Shown here one piece after another: positions 5,668-5,976 of a stretch of DNA of 5,976 nucleotides (the first letter of the stretch is position 1; each line of letters begins with the position of its first letter). Made by a program: the position numbers and the translations under genes. The DNA is from Deltaproteobacteria bacterium (GTDB taxonomy: Bacteria > Myxococcota > B64-G9): NCBI GenBank assembly GCA_030591745.1, contig JAUVAM010000277.1, positions 1 to 5,976 on the forward strand, written 5' to 3'. The notes below the pieces were generated by a model, which ran no database searches, had not been told where the DNA came from, and worked only from the letters and a program-made list of their open reading frames with translations.

Positions 5668-5976
5668 ATGCCCAAGACCCTGCTTTTAGCGGATGACAGC
5701 ATCACCATCCAGCGCGTGGTCAATATCACTTTTGCTAACGAGGATTTTGACATCACTTCGGTTGACAACGGAGAAGATGCCATCCTCAAAGCGAAGGAAA
5801 TGAAACCGGATATCGTCCTGGCGGACGTGATCATGCCAAAGAAAAACGGCTATGAGGTATGCCAGGCCATCAAGGCAGATGCTTCCCTGCAAGGCATTCC
5901 CGTCTTGCTTCTGGCGGGCACATTTGAGGCCTTCGATGAAAATCGAGCCAAGGAAGTGGGAGCCGATGGGCACATC
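5668..5976 (+). CDS. Response regulator receiver protein, 5' part only
   Basis: The first 103 codons of a gene that runs past the window edge. They form most of a receiver domain: acidic pair D9-D10 (LLADDSITIQ), phospho-acceptor D53 (LADVIMPKKNGYEVC), and the last strand region at GADGHI (98-103); the invariant lysine would fall just beyond the end. The Thr/Ser switch position is alanine (A83 in LLLAGTFE), with T85 two residues on. The ADDSITIQRVV opening and LLLAGTFEAFDENRA segment are of a type I associate with myxobacterial and related regulators such as RomR, but this is recall, not a search. Without the C-terminal part I cannot say whether it is a stand-alone receiver or carries an output domain. 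It is divergent from the lipid operon and has its own strong ribosome site. It may or may not work with the chemosensory operon 2 kb away. Confidence 0.9.
   Translation, partial: MPKTLLLADDSITIQRVVNITFANEDFDITSVDNGEDAILKAKEMKPDIVLADVIMPKKNGYEVCQAIKADASLQGIPVLLLAGTFEAFDENRAKEVGADGHI

Noticed and set aside
1..5976. CRISPR array, tRNA/rRNA gene, insertion sequence or phage attachment site
   Set aside because: I saw no regularly spaced repeats, no cloverleaf or rRNA-like stretch, no transposase and no flanking terminal repeats.

Overview
The window (5976 bases) contains no RNA gene, insertion sequence, CRISPR array or integration site that I can see. It looks like an ordinary chromosomal stretch of a Gram-negative bacterium, most likely a myxobacterium or other 'deltaproteobacterial' relative. 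That guess is inference. It rests on the hybrid CheA-receiver kinase, the CheR methyltransferase with a TPR tail, the order CheA-receiver / CheB / CheR-TPR (the same as frzE-frzG-frzF in Myxococcus xanthus), and a receiver of a style common in that group. G+C content appears moderate, so a high-GC Myxococcus itself is not implied.

Region 1 (1-3800, + strand) is the 3' part of a chemosensory operon. It holds the end of a CheA-type histidine kinase fused to a receiver domain, a complete CheB methylesterase, a complete CheR methyltransferase with a C-terminal TPR region, a stand-alone CheY-like receiver, and an unrecognised 85-residue helical protein. The first three genes are joined by four-base ATGA/GTGA overlaps and the last two follow within 8 and 14 bases, so all five are probably co-transcribed and translationally coupled. 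The kinase would phosphorylate its own receiver, CheB and probably the small receiver. CheR and CheB would set the methylation state of a chemoreceptor that must be encoded outside the window.

Region 2 (3821-5439, - strand) is a two-gene operon converging on the chemosensory operon across a 20-base gap. It encodes a lipase-like alpha/beta hydrolase that starts at TTG, followed by a lysophospholipid-acyltransferase-like protein overlapping it by 19 bases. Together they suggest removal and re-addition of acyl chains on a lipid, but the substrate cannot be read from the sequence. A good sigma70-type promoter lies just upstream at 5477-5505.

Region 3 (5440-5667) is an AT-rich divergent intergenic region with the - strand promoter, a TTGACA element on the + strand and an inverted repeat. 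Region 4 (5668-5976, + strand) is the start of another response regulator, cut by the window edge, whose receiver has alanine at the usual Thr/Ser switch position. No clearly novel multi-gene system is visible. The best candidates for something undescribed are the 85-residue protein at the end of the chemosensory operon and the hydrolase-acyltransferase pair.
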